A stretch of DNA of 64,000 nt from Candidatus Falkowbacteria bacterium (lineage in GTDB: Bacteria > Patescibacteriota > Patescibacteriia > Patescibacteriales > Patescibacteriaceae), in assembly GCA_016699775.1 (NCBI GenBank), contig CP065010.1:62001-126000 (forward strand). The letters run 5' to 3'. Each line of letters begins with the position of its first letter. Position 1 is the stretch's first letter. Below the pieces are notes generated by a model that was not told the DNA's origin, ran no database searches, and saw nothing but the letters and a program-made list of their open reading frames with translations. A program made the translations under genes and the position numbers. Of this stretch, positions 56,019 to 64,000 are shown in pieces.

Positions 56019-56939
56019 TTAATTTTTTGTAAATATATCTACAAATCTCACAGCTTTATTATTACTCCAATCCATAATTTTGACATATTTGCCATTGTGT
56101 TTATGGGGCAGATCGTACCTACAACCTTCACACTCGTATATCTTGACTATGTCCGGCGTCTTTTCGAAAAGTGTCCATTCGCCACGAATCACTTTATTTT
56201 CATGATGACAACTCATAGGTATAGTATACTTGAGTCCATCCATTTGAAAGATATTCCAACTTATAATTTCGGCAACTTCTTCTTGTGTTTTAAGGGTCGG
56301 TGGTCGCTTAAATTTAGCCTTATAATAATCTATAAATGTATACAGTAAATTCTCGCGCGCCAGCAACACATTGTCCCCCTGCCACTCATACCCGTAGCTT
56401 GCCTTGAATGCTTCTTTTGCCCAAAATATCCATTCATTTTTATTTTGGCAATACTTCGATACTATTTTTAATTTTTTATCCAAAAAACCAACACGCTTAT
56501 TTAAACTAATAAGTTTGCGAGTATGTGCAGTTGGATTATAACGACTCACAATAAAAGGGGCTTCACCACAGGTAATCTCTAGCTTTATCTCACTAATATA
56601 TTCTTGCCAATTGTTTTTATTGGGTGGTTGATTTTCAACTGCTTTATTAATATGATCAACAATCTTCAGCGGGGTGAAAACTTCAGCCTTGTCTTTGGTC
56701 CGTTTTCTCTGTTCTTCTAAGCTCTTGGCTGCGCGGGGCTGTATAAGCAGACCAAATTTACCAGACACTAATACTGGTGCAATACACAATTTAGGCGAAA
56801 ACTCCTTACCGTATTTTTCATATGAATCAGTTGCCCAGATAATATTTTTTTTTGATGTGCGATCTAACAAAAGAACGTCTAGTAAATTACCAGTACGACG
56901 AAGTGTATTTTCAAGTATATCAATATTACGCGTCAACAC
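56019..56939 (-). CDS. Restriction-system companion protein (methylase subunit-like)
   Basis: 306 residues. It resembles proteins annotated as restriction endonuclease subunit M: KAEVFTPLKIVDHINKAVE is the usual start motif of N6-adenine methylases, EITCGEAPFIVSRYN and GFLDKKLKIVSKY are family blocks, and YGYEWQGDNVLLARENLLYTFIDYY precedes a C-terminal part with a CxxC pair (ECEGC) and several histidines. No NPPY catalytic motif was seen, so it probably aids the large fusion protein 9 nt upstream rather than methylating on its own. Confidence 0.75.
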   Translation of the reverse strand: MLTRNIDILENTLRRTGNLLDVLLLDRTSKKNIIWATDSYEKYGKEFSPKLCIAPVLVSGKFGLLIQPRAAKSLEEQRKRTKDKAEVFTPLKIVDHINKAVENQPPNKNNWQEYISEIKLEITCGEAPFIVSRYNPTAHTRKLISLNKRVGFLDKKLKIVSKYCQNKNEWIFWAKEAFKASYGYEWQGDNVLLARENLLYTFIDYYKAKFKRPPTLKTQEEVAEIISWNIFQMDGLKYTIPMSCHHENKVIRGEWTLFEKTPDIVKIYECEGCRYDLPHKHNGKYVKIMDWSNNKAVRFVDIFTKN

Positions 56940-56948
56940 ATTGATAAT

Positions 56949-59900
56949 TTATGCCATGGGCTTAACACGAGTTTCAATGAAGGTTACTTCTTTTTTATCC
57001 AACCCATATTTCGCATACAGCTGTTTATCTATTTCAGGGATAGATTTCGACCAATCAATATCGGATGTGTTTTTGAAATTTTGTATAGGTATATTTGCCC
57101 AGACCTTACTTGGATTGTGCTGAGTTGTCTTTAATGTACCCAACAATGCCCGGAAAAATTTAGTTTTAATATAATTTAAACAGTTTTGTGCCTCTTTTTT
57201 ACTATCAAAGGGCCCAATTTGTAAGAAAGTATACGTACAGCCAACTTGGGGTCCAACTAACATAGGATTACTTAGGATTTCACCGAATAAACCACTACCG
57301 TTTGATTCGGGTATAAGTATTTTCCAGTTATCAAGTTTAGAATCAAAAATAATGTCATTTTTTACAAAACGAGACGTTCGCTTATTTCCCTTTTCGAGAC
57401 CTATAATTTCAACATCATTTTGTCTAACCCTTTTACTTAAAAAAACATCGGGGAATCTTTCGAAATAGTTAGATGCAATACGCTGCTCATCAGGATATTT
57501 GGGATCAAGGCTGATTCTTAATTTTGTATCTCCCTTAATACCCACAAGTTTATTAAAACTACCGCTACCTACCCTATCTATTATCATTCCTAGTTCATCG
57601 TGTGCTACAAATGAACCCCCAAGTCCACCACCCGAATTGTTTTTGTTCCAAAGCGTAACACATATGCCTCCTTTTATATCAACACCAGAGAATATCTTTT
57701 GTGAATTTGGTTCATATAGCGGTACGCTGAGGTGCGAATCATTGAGCATTTGCTTATTCCATTCTTTGGGTGTGGCACCGGCATTAAACAAAAACCGTGC
57801 AGGCTGAATCAGACTTATGTAGTCTGGATTTAAATTCTTAGCTGCCTCAAAGAACAGGTGATATACGGGTGTAGCAAAATTGGTATCAGTTGTTACTTGA
57901 TAAGGCGGGTTTCCTACGACTGCTGTAAATTTCATATTTTTGTTTGTTAAATTAAATTTTTCTAATAACTCGACTTTTAAATTGTAATCTTTATAATTTT
58001 CTTTCTGTTGGAGTTTCTTAATTAAATCTTCAATATAAATAATATTTGTCTTTACCCCTTTGTTATATCCAGCTAACGTTCTAAATGTAATACTCTTAGC
58101 CATTGGACTTTTGCAAAGCACATAAATATTGTTCGCTAACACCTTATTCCATATTTGTCGAGATAATTTTTCTTCCGAATTCTTTCCTTTTTCTTTTTTG
58201 AGTTTTCTTGAATATATATTATAAGTTGCGAGTAATGGATATAATCCAGATTTTGAGTTTATCTCAAGTATCTTTGTATCGTCTTGTGTCCATATACTTG
58301 TATCGACATCATAACTTTTCCATTCAGGTTTCTCTCTAGTCTTGTCAGTTCCGCCACTGGTAAAATCATGGCCTCCAAAAGCTTTGGTTATATGTATATT
58401 TACAACATTCCATGGCGTAAGCACTGTTTCTTTGTCGGGATTCTTGAAGGTTTTAAATATTTCAGCAATCGCTTGTATTCGCTCTGTTGGCAAAAGATCA
58501 TCACAATCAAAGGCTTTGGCACGTATGCTGTGAGCGACTCCTTTAAATACATCTTCATCATAATATTTTGTAAACTCCTTAAATTTCTCTTTTGATAATC
58601 CAGCTGGCATAAATTCTTGCCAAGAATCTTCGTCCACCAGGTTAATGAACTTTTGTAAGGTTATATCTTCTCGTACCGACACATCGGCACCATACACTAG
58701 CATAGGCATACGTACACTTACTGCACGTAATATATTAATAGCATTTTTCTTTTGCTCACGGGCTTCTTTCAGTTTTTTTAAGGCTTCCTTTTCTTCTTGT
58801 GATAACTCTATCTTTTGCTTTTTCTTAAGCTCAGCTTCTGCCGCTTTCTGTGTTTTTAGATCATCCATACCAAGTTCATTAATCTTAATCTCATTCACCC
58901 GATCACTTGATGATGTCCCAATAATAGCTTTGAGTTCATTGAATTTAGACACATCCATTTCATTAAGTTTTAACAATTCATCATTATAAAGCTTAGGGTC
59001 ATCGAAACCGTTTCGACTAACACGTTCGATAATTGCCTTTTTAAGCTGACCTAACATGGCTTCCACATCGTATGGTTTCATTGCTCCACCCTTTGCAGCG
59101 AGAATTGGGCAGAAGTTTAAAAACTCTCTCATTGCATCTTTTTGTTCAGGCGAGTTTGTTTTTCCTGATTTGTGATTGAGTTCTATTGCTTCAGCAACGA
59201 GTTTAAGTGTACGATCAGGGGCAAAATCAAATACGTATCCCTGCGTTTTAAATTTTCCATCAATTCTAGCTGGCGTCTGACATCGAAAGGCAGTCTGTAA
59301 ATAAGTTGTTGCGGAGTTTGTATCTGACATCATAAAGACTGCTGTCCATTCGGGGATAGAAGCTCCAGTTGTGAGGCGTTGACCTGTTAATGTAATTGTA
59401 TAGTCGTGATTTTTAATAGCTTTAGTAACACGTTCCTTGGCATCTTTATCCTCTTCATCATCGCGACTATCCCCAGAAATGTTTACAATACCGAAATTTC
59501 CAGATCCAAATACCGAATGTATTTTAAGTAACTTCTCCATGGCTTCTATAACTTTGACACGATTAGGTAATAGCCAAAGAGAGTGTTTGTTGTAGTTACG
59601 ATATTCTTCCGTAACGTATGGAAACTTCGTATCTAAGGTATTGTCAACTAGTAAATCTAGAAATTTTTTAACCATCACCACATGTACAAATTCAGCTGTA
59701 TCGTTACCTTCATCATCTTTGTGCACTCGGAAAAACTCATGGAATTTAAAAGCTCCATCTAATTCATCTTTAAAATTTTTATCAAAACTACCTATATTAT
59801 TTTCAAACGTATCTATATCATAAGTAAATATACTGAGCGCTGGTAGCTCTGCATAAGGATTTGGTACTCCAGGATTTTGTTCATCCCAATTAAGCTTTGC

Positions 59901-60938
59901 TTCTTGCTCCATTACGTAATCCCACGTGTATATATCTTCTTCTTCACGCTTATCTAAAATATTAAAGGGTGTACCGGAAAGTAAAAGTGTAAAATTAGCC
60001 GGTATTTTTGAAAAAGTGGCATCACCAAGGATACTTTGTGTTCCCTCATGAGCCTCGTCAACGATCAGCATATCCCACATAGTGTCAAAAACTTCATCAT
60101 TTTTAGTGAAACCACCAGCATGAGAACCGGAAGACTCATCATCTACCACTCTTTTTGATAGCCGTAAATCTTGTAGTGATGCAAAGTAAACGAACGCCTT
60201 GTCCCCATTAATGAGTGTATTGATATTCTCTCCTTTTGTTTTCGAAGAATATTCATAATTTGCGCTTGCTAATACCTTGTTGAAGTCATCATACCAATCA
60301 ATACTAACGCTGGGGCGATGGGTAACAATGAGAACCTTCTTCATTTTATTTTCTTTGGCCACTTGCATAGCGGCAGATGTTTTACCAAAACGCATTTTTG
60401 CGTTCCAAAGAAAATGTTTACGATTTCTCTTTATGGCTTTGGTAGTTTTGTCAATTGCCTCAAGCTGGTTTGGACGAAACGGAAATTCAGAAATTTTGAT
60501 AGACACCCTCTCTTTAGTTGATAATGCTGTTCTGCCTTCTTTCGTAGCTTGAATTGCATTTTTGGCTACTTCTAAACTAAGCTCAAACCATTCCGAATGT
60601 GGATTTTTAACACTTTCAGCTTTACGTTCGTAGCCAGAGCGTTTGAGGACTTCATGGACATCATAGTCAGAAAAATATTTGCCATCATTGGTTACTGCAA
60701 GCTCTGCATGCTCAAGAAGATAAGGAATATCAGCTGTTTTTGTTTGCTGTTTTATACGATCGTGAGCAGCTGAATCGATATTTTCTTGTGTTGGATTGGA
60801 GGAAATTATCGTTGCACTACCAATTTTTAAGCGACCAGTATGTTTTTTGTCTGGAATAGAATAAATATAGATTATTCCGTATGAAAAAGTTTCATTTATA
60901 TTACTTCCTTTTTCGCTTTTTTTGAGGTTTTTGGACAT
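56949..60938 (-). CDS. Single-chain restriction-modification enzyme: GIY-YIG-like nuclease, SF2 helicase, Eco57I-type methylase
   Basis: 1329 residues. N terminus: YGIIYIYSIPDKKHTGRLKIGSA (about 20-43), a GIY-YIG/T5orf172-type nuclease motif. Then an SF2 helicase: FPFRPNQLEAI, Walker A NAKMRFGKTSAAM (about 178), DEAH box VDEAHEG (about 291), and QTAFRCQTPARIDG in motif VI. After a charged coiled-coil linker (about 690-730) comes the methylase with VVGNPPYQ (NPPY, about 1007) and a likely SAM motif ILEINSKSGLYPLL. The C-terminal 250 residues probably recognise the target. Layout resembles type ISP enzymes but with a GIY-YIG-like rather than an Mrr nuclease. 4 nt after the XRE regulator. Confidence 0.9.
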   Translation of the reverse strand: MSKNLKKSEKGSNINETFSYGIIYIYSIPDKKHTGRLKIGSATIISSNPTQENIDSAAHDRIKQQTKTADIPYLLEHAELAVTNDGKYFSDYDVHEVLKRSGYERKAESVKNPHSEWFELSLEVAKNAIQATKEGRTALSTKERVSIKISEFPFRPNQLEAIDKTTKAIKRNRKHFLWNAKMRFGKTSAAMQVAKENKMKKVLIVTHRPSVSIDWYDDFNKVLASANYEYSSKTKGENINTLINGDKAFVYFASLQDLRLSKRVVDDESSGSHAGGFTKNDEVFDTMWDMLIVDEAHEGTQSILGDATFSKIPANFTLLLSGTPFNILDKREEEDIYTWDYVMEQEAKLNWDEQNPGVPNPYAELPALSIFTYDIDTFENNIGSFDKNFKDELDGAFKFHEFFRVHKDDEGNDTAEFVHVVMVKKFLDLLVDNTLDTKFPYVTEEYRNYNKHSLWLLPNRVKVIEAMEKLLKIHSVFGSGNFGIVNISGDSRDDEEDKDAKERVTKAIKNHDYTITLTGQRLTTGASIPEWTAVFMMSDTNSATTYLQTAFRCQTPARIDGKFKTQGYVFDFAPDRTLKLVAEAIELNHKSGKTNSPEQKDAMREFLNFCPILAAKGGAMKPYDVEAMLGQLKKAIIERVSRNGFDDPKLYNDELLKLNEMDVSKFNELKAIIGTSSSDRVNEIKINELGMDDLKTQKAAEAELKKKQKIELSQEEKEALKKLKEAREQKKNAINILRAVSVRMPMLVYGADVSVREDITLQKFINLVDEDSWQEFMPAGLSKEKFKEFTKYYDEDVFKGVAHSIRAKAFDCDDLLPTERIQAIAEIFKTFKNPDKETVLTPWNVVNIHITKAFGGHDFTSGGTDKTREKPEWKSYDVDTSIWTQDDTKILEINSKSGLYPLLATYNIYSRKLKKEKGKNSEEKLSRQIWNKVLANNIYVLCKSPMAKSITFRTLAGYNKGVKTNIIYIEDLIKKLQQKENYKDYNLKVELLEKFNLTNKNMKFTAVVGNPPYQVTTDTNFATPVYHLFFEAAKNLNPDYISLIQPARFLFNAGATPKEWNKQMLNDSHLSVPLYEPNSQKIFSGVDIKGGICVTLWNKNNSGGGLGGSFVAHDELGMIIDRVGSGSFNKLVGIKGDTKLRISLDPKYPDEQRIASNYFERFPDVFLSKRVRQNDVEIIGLEKGNKRTSRFVKNDIIFDSKLDNWKILIPESNGSGLFGEILSNPMLVGPQVGCTYTFLQIGPFDSKKEAQNCLNYIKTKFFRALLGTLKTTQHNPSKVWANIPIQNFKNTSDIDWSKSIPEIDKQLYAKYGLDKKEVTFIETRVKPMA

Positions 60939-60942
60939 AATT

Positions 60943-61140
60943 TTATCTTATCAAATCATCAACCTCAACATTCAAAGCTTTTGCAATCTTCTGCAAGGTT
61001 TCAATTGTTGGGTTTGGCCTATCATTTAACTCTATTTTAGCCACAGTATTTGAAGAAATATCGGCTAATTTAGAGAGTCTATCTTGGGATATGCCCTCTT
61101 TTTCTCTAAGTTTTTTTATGTTTCTACCTATATTGACCAT
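60943..61140 (-). CDS. XRE-family regulator, likely controller of the restriction operon
   Basis: 65 residues, a single helix-turn-helix: IKKLREKEGISQDRLSKLADISSNTVAKIELNDRPNPTIETLQKIAKALNVEVDDL. The size and its place directly upstream of the restriction enzyme match controller (C) proteins that delay nuclease expression after entry into a new host. No SD is seen. Probably represses or times the whole minus-strand island. Confidence 0.88.
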   Translation of the reverse strand: MVNIGRNIKKLREKEGISQDRLSKLADISSNTVAKIELNDRPNPTIETLQKIAKALNVEVDDLIR

Positions 61141-61218
61141 AATTTTATACTTGATTGTAATATATTGATTATATTATATCCATTCGTGATGACTTATGTA
61201 AATATACCTATTAATTAG

Positions 61219-61282
61219 TTGACAGATGCGACTAAAAAGGCCAGGATTTAATTATCTATTATTAATATGAAAATGTATAAAT
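61219..61282 (+). promoter_or_regulatory. Conserved upstream region, type C copy 2
   Basis: TTGACA at 61219, then CTAAAA, CCAGGATTTAA and TATCTATTATTAATATG, matching the block before the gene at 43465. A short overlapping frame (MKMYKYEG) starts at 61267. Confidence 0.62.
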
Positions 61283-62590
61283 ATGAAGGATGAGTCTACG
61301 GGTTATTATAGGTATTTGGGTTATTTTCTTTATTTTAGTTGGCTTTTTTCAAGAATTCTTCAACGTGAGATGGAGTCCAAAAAATATTGGAAAAGGATAT
61401 TAAAAGGTAATGAGGTAGGTGAATTAGAAATAAAAGAATATAAAGAAAAAGAAGATCGGCATGTAGGGTTTGATTTTGAATTTTCTTTTCTTCCCGATCA
61501 CATGATTGATTCTGAAAAGGAATATAATACAAGAGTTTTGAAGCCCAGTGAAATTGTTCAAATGTTTTCTAAAATAGAAGAGCCGAAATTTGACGATGAA
61601 TGGTTTGAAGAGAAAATACATTTTCTTTATGACTTTGGAGATTGGTACACCGTAGAAGATGAAGAAGTAGCACAAGATATATACGATAGTACAGACTTTG
61701 AAAAAATTAAAGAAACGGAACTTAAAAAGACTCCTAGGGATTTCTTTTTTTATACTGAGTTAAAGAAAAATAACTTTGACGACAACTTAATTCAGGAAAT
61801 TTCAGACTACTGTTTGATGGGAAAAAGCAAATATGGGGAAATATTACTTTCCTGTATTAGTTTTAAGTTAGACTCAGAAAGACGATATGAGTATAGAAAA
61901 AAGGATATAAAAGAAAGCTTGAAAGCTTTTAAATCCGATCGTCTTGAAAGCCGTCACCCAAAAAATCTTTATACTTATAAAATTCAAAAAGAAAATACTT
62001 TAAAGATACTCACAGCAAAATATAATTTTTTTGGAAAACGCTTCATACTTTCATTCTCAGAAATTCCATCATTAGAATATTACAATATATACGAAATATT
62101 ATTTTGCCTTGAGAGTGATCAAGTCATCAAAATAAACTTCTTTAAAAGAACAGATGGTGACTCAATAGATGTTTATCTTGAATTTGATCCCCAAAAAATT
62201 GGAAGGGAAGAACTAAATATTTTAGGAATAAGTAAAGAAGAAAATAATATTAAAAAAATTTACCTCTATAAACAATCCCTACTGAAATATAAGTTAATAG
62301 TAGTAGGGAGTATTAGTAGTAAACTGATTAATCCAAAAAGTTCTACAAATCCCAATAGTTGGGTTGAGGGACTGTATGAGATTTCAGAAAAAGGTAAATG
62401 TATCTTTTCTGATAGTATCCAAGGAATAAATAACAATACAAGCTTACAGTTATACGGTAAGGGTACTTTTTCTAAAACTAAAATAGTAAAAATAGTTGGT
62501 AACACTGTAAGAAAAGAAAGAGAGATAGAAATTGTAAAAGTAAAAGATGAAGAAGAATTTAGAGAATTACAAAGAAAGTACAAAGTTTAG
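61283..62590 (+). CDS. Hypothetical protein at the edge of the defence island
   Basis: 435 residues, not recognised. Charged and lysine/glutamate-rich, without signal peptide. The N-terminal 130 residues are acidic and aromatic (EWFEEKIHFLYDFGDWYTVEDEE), the middle resembles a beta-rich domain (DSIDVYLEFDPQKIGREEL), and the end is a basic helix. It may be a defence or regulatory protein given its divergent position next to the restriction operon. The upstream block is shared with the secreted-protein gene at 43465. No SD. A terminator follows. Confidence 0.6.
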   Translation: MKDESTGYYRYLGYFLYFSWLFSRILQREMESKKYWKRILKGNEVGELEIKEYKEKEDRHVGFDFEFSFLPDHMIDSEKEYNTRVLKPSEIVQMFSKIEEPKFDDEWFEEKIHFLYDFGDWYTVEDEEVAQDIYDSTDFEKIKETELKKTPRDFFFYTELKKNNFDDNLIQEISDYCLMGKSKYGEILLSCISFKLDSERRYEYRKKDIKESLKAFKSDRLESRHPKNLYTYKIQKENTLKILTAKYNFFGKRFILSFSEIPSLEYYNIYEILFCLESDQVIKINFFKRTDGDSIDVYLEFDPQKIGREELNILGISKEENNIKKIYLYKQSLLKYKLIVVGSISSKLINPKSSTNPNSWVEGLYEISEKGKCIFSDSIQGINNNTSLQLYGKGTFSKTKIVKIVGNTVRKEREIEIVKVKDEEEFRELQRKYKV

Positions 62591-62624
62591 ACTCTAACTT
62601 TGTTAATAACTTTTTTCCTTCAGA

Positions 62625-62650
62625 AACACCAATAAAAATGGTGTTTTTTT
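62625..62650 (+). terminator. Terminator
   Basis: AACACCA pairs with TGGTGTT, followed by T residues. Confidence 0.88.
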
Positions 62651-62660
62651 GTATTACTTT

Positions 62661-62680
62661 AGACACTAAAGTCAGTGTCT
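62661..62680. promoter_or_regulatory. Palindromic operator candidate
   Basis: AGACACT-N6-AGTGTCT, a perfect 7-bp inverted repeat 46 bp before the gene at 62726. Confidence 0.5.
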
Positions 62681-62725
62681 TATTCAATAATATAAGAGAT
62701 AATAATAAAAATAATACATAATAAT

Positions 62726-62968
62726 ATGAAAAATATCTATCAAAATTTCTATACGACCAAAGATTTTGAACTAGCTAGTATTTTATATGCTAGTAAGCAG
62801 GTATTAGACTCCTCATATTGGGAGAATAATACATGCTTTTTCGTTTTTGAGAATATTGAAGCCTGTGAGGCCATTATTGCTGATTACTTTAAGGATAGCC
62901 TTATTATGAGCGCTAAATCGCTTATGGAGGCCATCAAAACTATTAAAAGCATATTATTTGCTAGATAG
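62726..62968 (+). CDS. DUF5659-like small protein
   Basis: 80 residues. FYTTKDFELASILYASKQVL, CFFVFENIEACEAIIADYFKDSL and SLMEAIKTIKSILF match the pattern of DUF5659, a family found beside replication and mobile-element genes in Patescibacteria. Function unknown. Preceded by a palindromic operator candidate and followed 11 nt later by a helix-turn-helix gene. Confidence 0.7.
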   Translation: MKNIYQNFYTTKDFELASILYASKQVLDSSYWENNTCFFVFENIEACEAIIADYFKDSLIMSAKSLMEAIKTIKSILFAR

Positions 62969-62979
62969 GTCCAACAAAG

Positions 62980-63336
62980 ATGTATATGGAATCTATAGGA
63001 GACGTTTTAAATGAAAAGGTCCAAGAAAATAAAGCTATTAAAGGCAAAGTATTAGGTTTCGTTCAGATTCCACGGTGGTTAGTATTTAGTACAGAATTTT
63101 CCTGTTATGAAAAATGTGTCTTCAGTATTCTGGTCGCTTTCCAGATGAAAAAGGATAAATGTTGGCCGAGCCAAGAAACAATTGCTCATAAAGTTCCTTG
63201 TAGTATCTCAACTGTAAAGAAAACACTTGGTTCTCTTATCGCTAAAGGCTGGGTGGCAAAGACTCATGAAAAAGGGAAGAAAAGTAATGTTTATTATGTA
63301 AAGAAATTAGTGGTTGCTAAAAAGCCAGCATACTAG
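62980..63336 (+). CDS. Helix-turn-helix protein (HTH_36 type)
   Basis: 118 residues. GFVQIPRWLVFSTEFSCYEKCVFSILVAF followed by CWPSQETIAHKVPCSISTVKKTLGSLIAKGWV and the wing KSNVYYVKKL is the winged-helix arrangement of HTH_36 proteins, often found at the N terminus of plasmid or phage replication initiators. Here it stands alone. It probably binds DNA of a mobile element. The first or third codon ATG may be the start. Confidence 0.82.
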   Translation: MYMESIGDVLNEKVQENKAIKGKVLGFVQIPRWLVFSTEFSCYEKCVFSILVAFQMKKDKCWPSQETIAHKVPCSISTVKKTLGSLIAKGWVAKTHEKGKKSNVYYVKKLVVAKKPAY

Positions 63337-63469
63337 GTATCAGATGCCTCTCATGTGGGTGTGAGAAAGCTACTAAGTATATAAAGGAATAATAATAAAT
63401 GAATAATATAGATTTAAATTTAAATGCTTCTATCTCTAATTATTTCGGTTAGAGGAAGAATTCAATTAT

Positions 63470-64000
63470 ATGACTAAAATTCTTGCTGAAGACTGCAAAA
63501 AACTAAGCATCTACAAACTTTGTAGTTGGAAGTATTTGAAACAGGGTAATTGCGCCGTTGGAAATTTCTATTGGACATCGAGTTGGAAAGAAAATCAAGA
63601 CAAGATGGGATTCCTCCTAGATCTACGTGATCCCAATAATATGTATATGGACTTGGATTACACGATTCGTAATGGAGGAGATGATGAATGGCGTCCTATT
63701 AAGAATCGTTATCCAATTGTATCAACAACTTGTAACTACGGGGGAAAGAGATACTGGTTTAAATGCTCAATCTACACTAATGGCTGGTATTGTGGTCGAC
63801 GAGTAGCTACCCTCTATCTAGGCGGAGGGAGTGATTATATGGCTTGTAGACACTGTTATAACCTCACTTATAGCTCTAGAAACCAGGGATATTCCTTTGT
63901 TAATCCAGATGTTGAAGAGTATGCAAGAAAGATTAAAAAATGGTACTACCAGGGCAAACTAACGAGAAAACATAGGCGATATTTAAAAATGGAATCTGCC
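63470..64000 (+). CDS. Zinc-ribbon-like mobile-element protein, 5' part
   Basis: First 177 residues of a gene that runs out of the window. After a basic N ter half, the block RYWFKCSIYTNGWYCGRRVATLYLGGG followed by YMACRHCYNLTYSSRNQ carries cysteine pairs of a zinc-ribbon-like fold, a pattern known from uncharacterised proteins on plasmids and integrated elements. The start is the ATG at 63470 after AGAGGAAG. Its neighbours (HTH_36, DUF5659) point to a mobile element starting here. Confidence 0.7.
   Translation, partial: MTKILAEDCKKLSIYKLCSWKYLKQGNCAVGNFYWTSSWKENQDKMGFLLDLRDPNNMYMDLDYTIRNGGDDEWRPIKNRYPIVSTTCNYGGKRYWFKCSIYTNGWYCGRRVATLYLGGGSDYMACRHCYNLTYSSRNQGYSFVNPDVEEYARKIKKWYYQGKLTRKHRRYLKMESA

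Noticed and set aside
63399..63452. 17-codon open frame before the last gene
   Set aside because: It has a weak AAAGGAA upstream but no other support and is in a different frame from the following gene.

Overview
The window looks like a chromosome segment of a Patescibacteria (Candidate Phyla Radiation) bacterium, probably Parcubacteria-like. The evidence is low G+C, housekeeping genes mostly without a Shine-Dalgarno (SD) sequence, a tandem-fused PilB-type ATPase, a VanW/peptidoglycan-binding surface protein, secreted proteins with calcium-binding DxDxDG repeats, a translin/TRAX-like protein and tiny tRNA/ribosomal operons. TGA is an ordinary stop codon (tig and infC neighbours end normally), so the recoded Gracilibacteria/Absconditabacteria are unlikely. 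The phylum call is an inference from gene content.

1-8.9 kb is core: the end of a membrane pyrophosphatase, trigger factor, smpB with its tmRNA partner, tRNAs, infC-rpmI-rplT-secG, HU, a tRNA cluster with two decayed members, an NYN-domain protein and uvrA. 8.9-15 kb is a minus-strand group: DedA, phosphoesterase, permease, translin-like RNase and a double type IV pilus ATPase. 15-18 kb holds a small heat-shock protein, a VanW protein and a minus-strand structured RNA with its own promoter and terminator. 18-34 kb mixes DNA repair (AlkD-like), transport (VIT, Zur-ZIP operon), secreted proteins, and a probably imported Bacteroidota/Ignavibacteria-style secreted protein with a type IX sorting tail.

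34.6-51.3 kb is accessory. Short plus-strand transcription units carry TTGACA-N17 promoters, near-identical hairpin leaders in front of unrelated genes, strong SD sequences, their own terminators and, in the right half, recurring intergenic repeats derived from the 3' half of a tRNA-His gene. This resembles an array of small cassettes sharing expression signals. It also holds two paralogous TPM-domain proteins, an AbiE-type toxin-antitoxin pair, methyltransferases, a P-loop kinase, a second type IX-tail protein and a 320-nt predicted RNA with four perfect 40-bp G-free repeats.

51.3-61.1 kb is a minus-strand defence island: HEPN protein, membrane protein, SppA-like protease, Cas4/RecB-like nuclease, DUF262-DUF1524 (GmrSD-like) protein, a two-gene restriction-modification system with a giant nuclease-helicase-methylase fusion, and an XRE regulator. 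61.2-64 kb carries an unidentified protein and small genes typical of mobile elements. No integrase, transposase, CRISPR array or rRNA was found.
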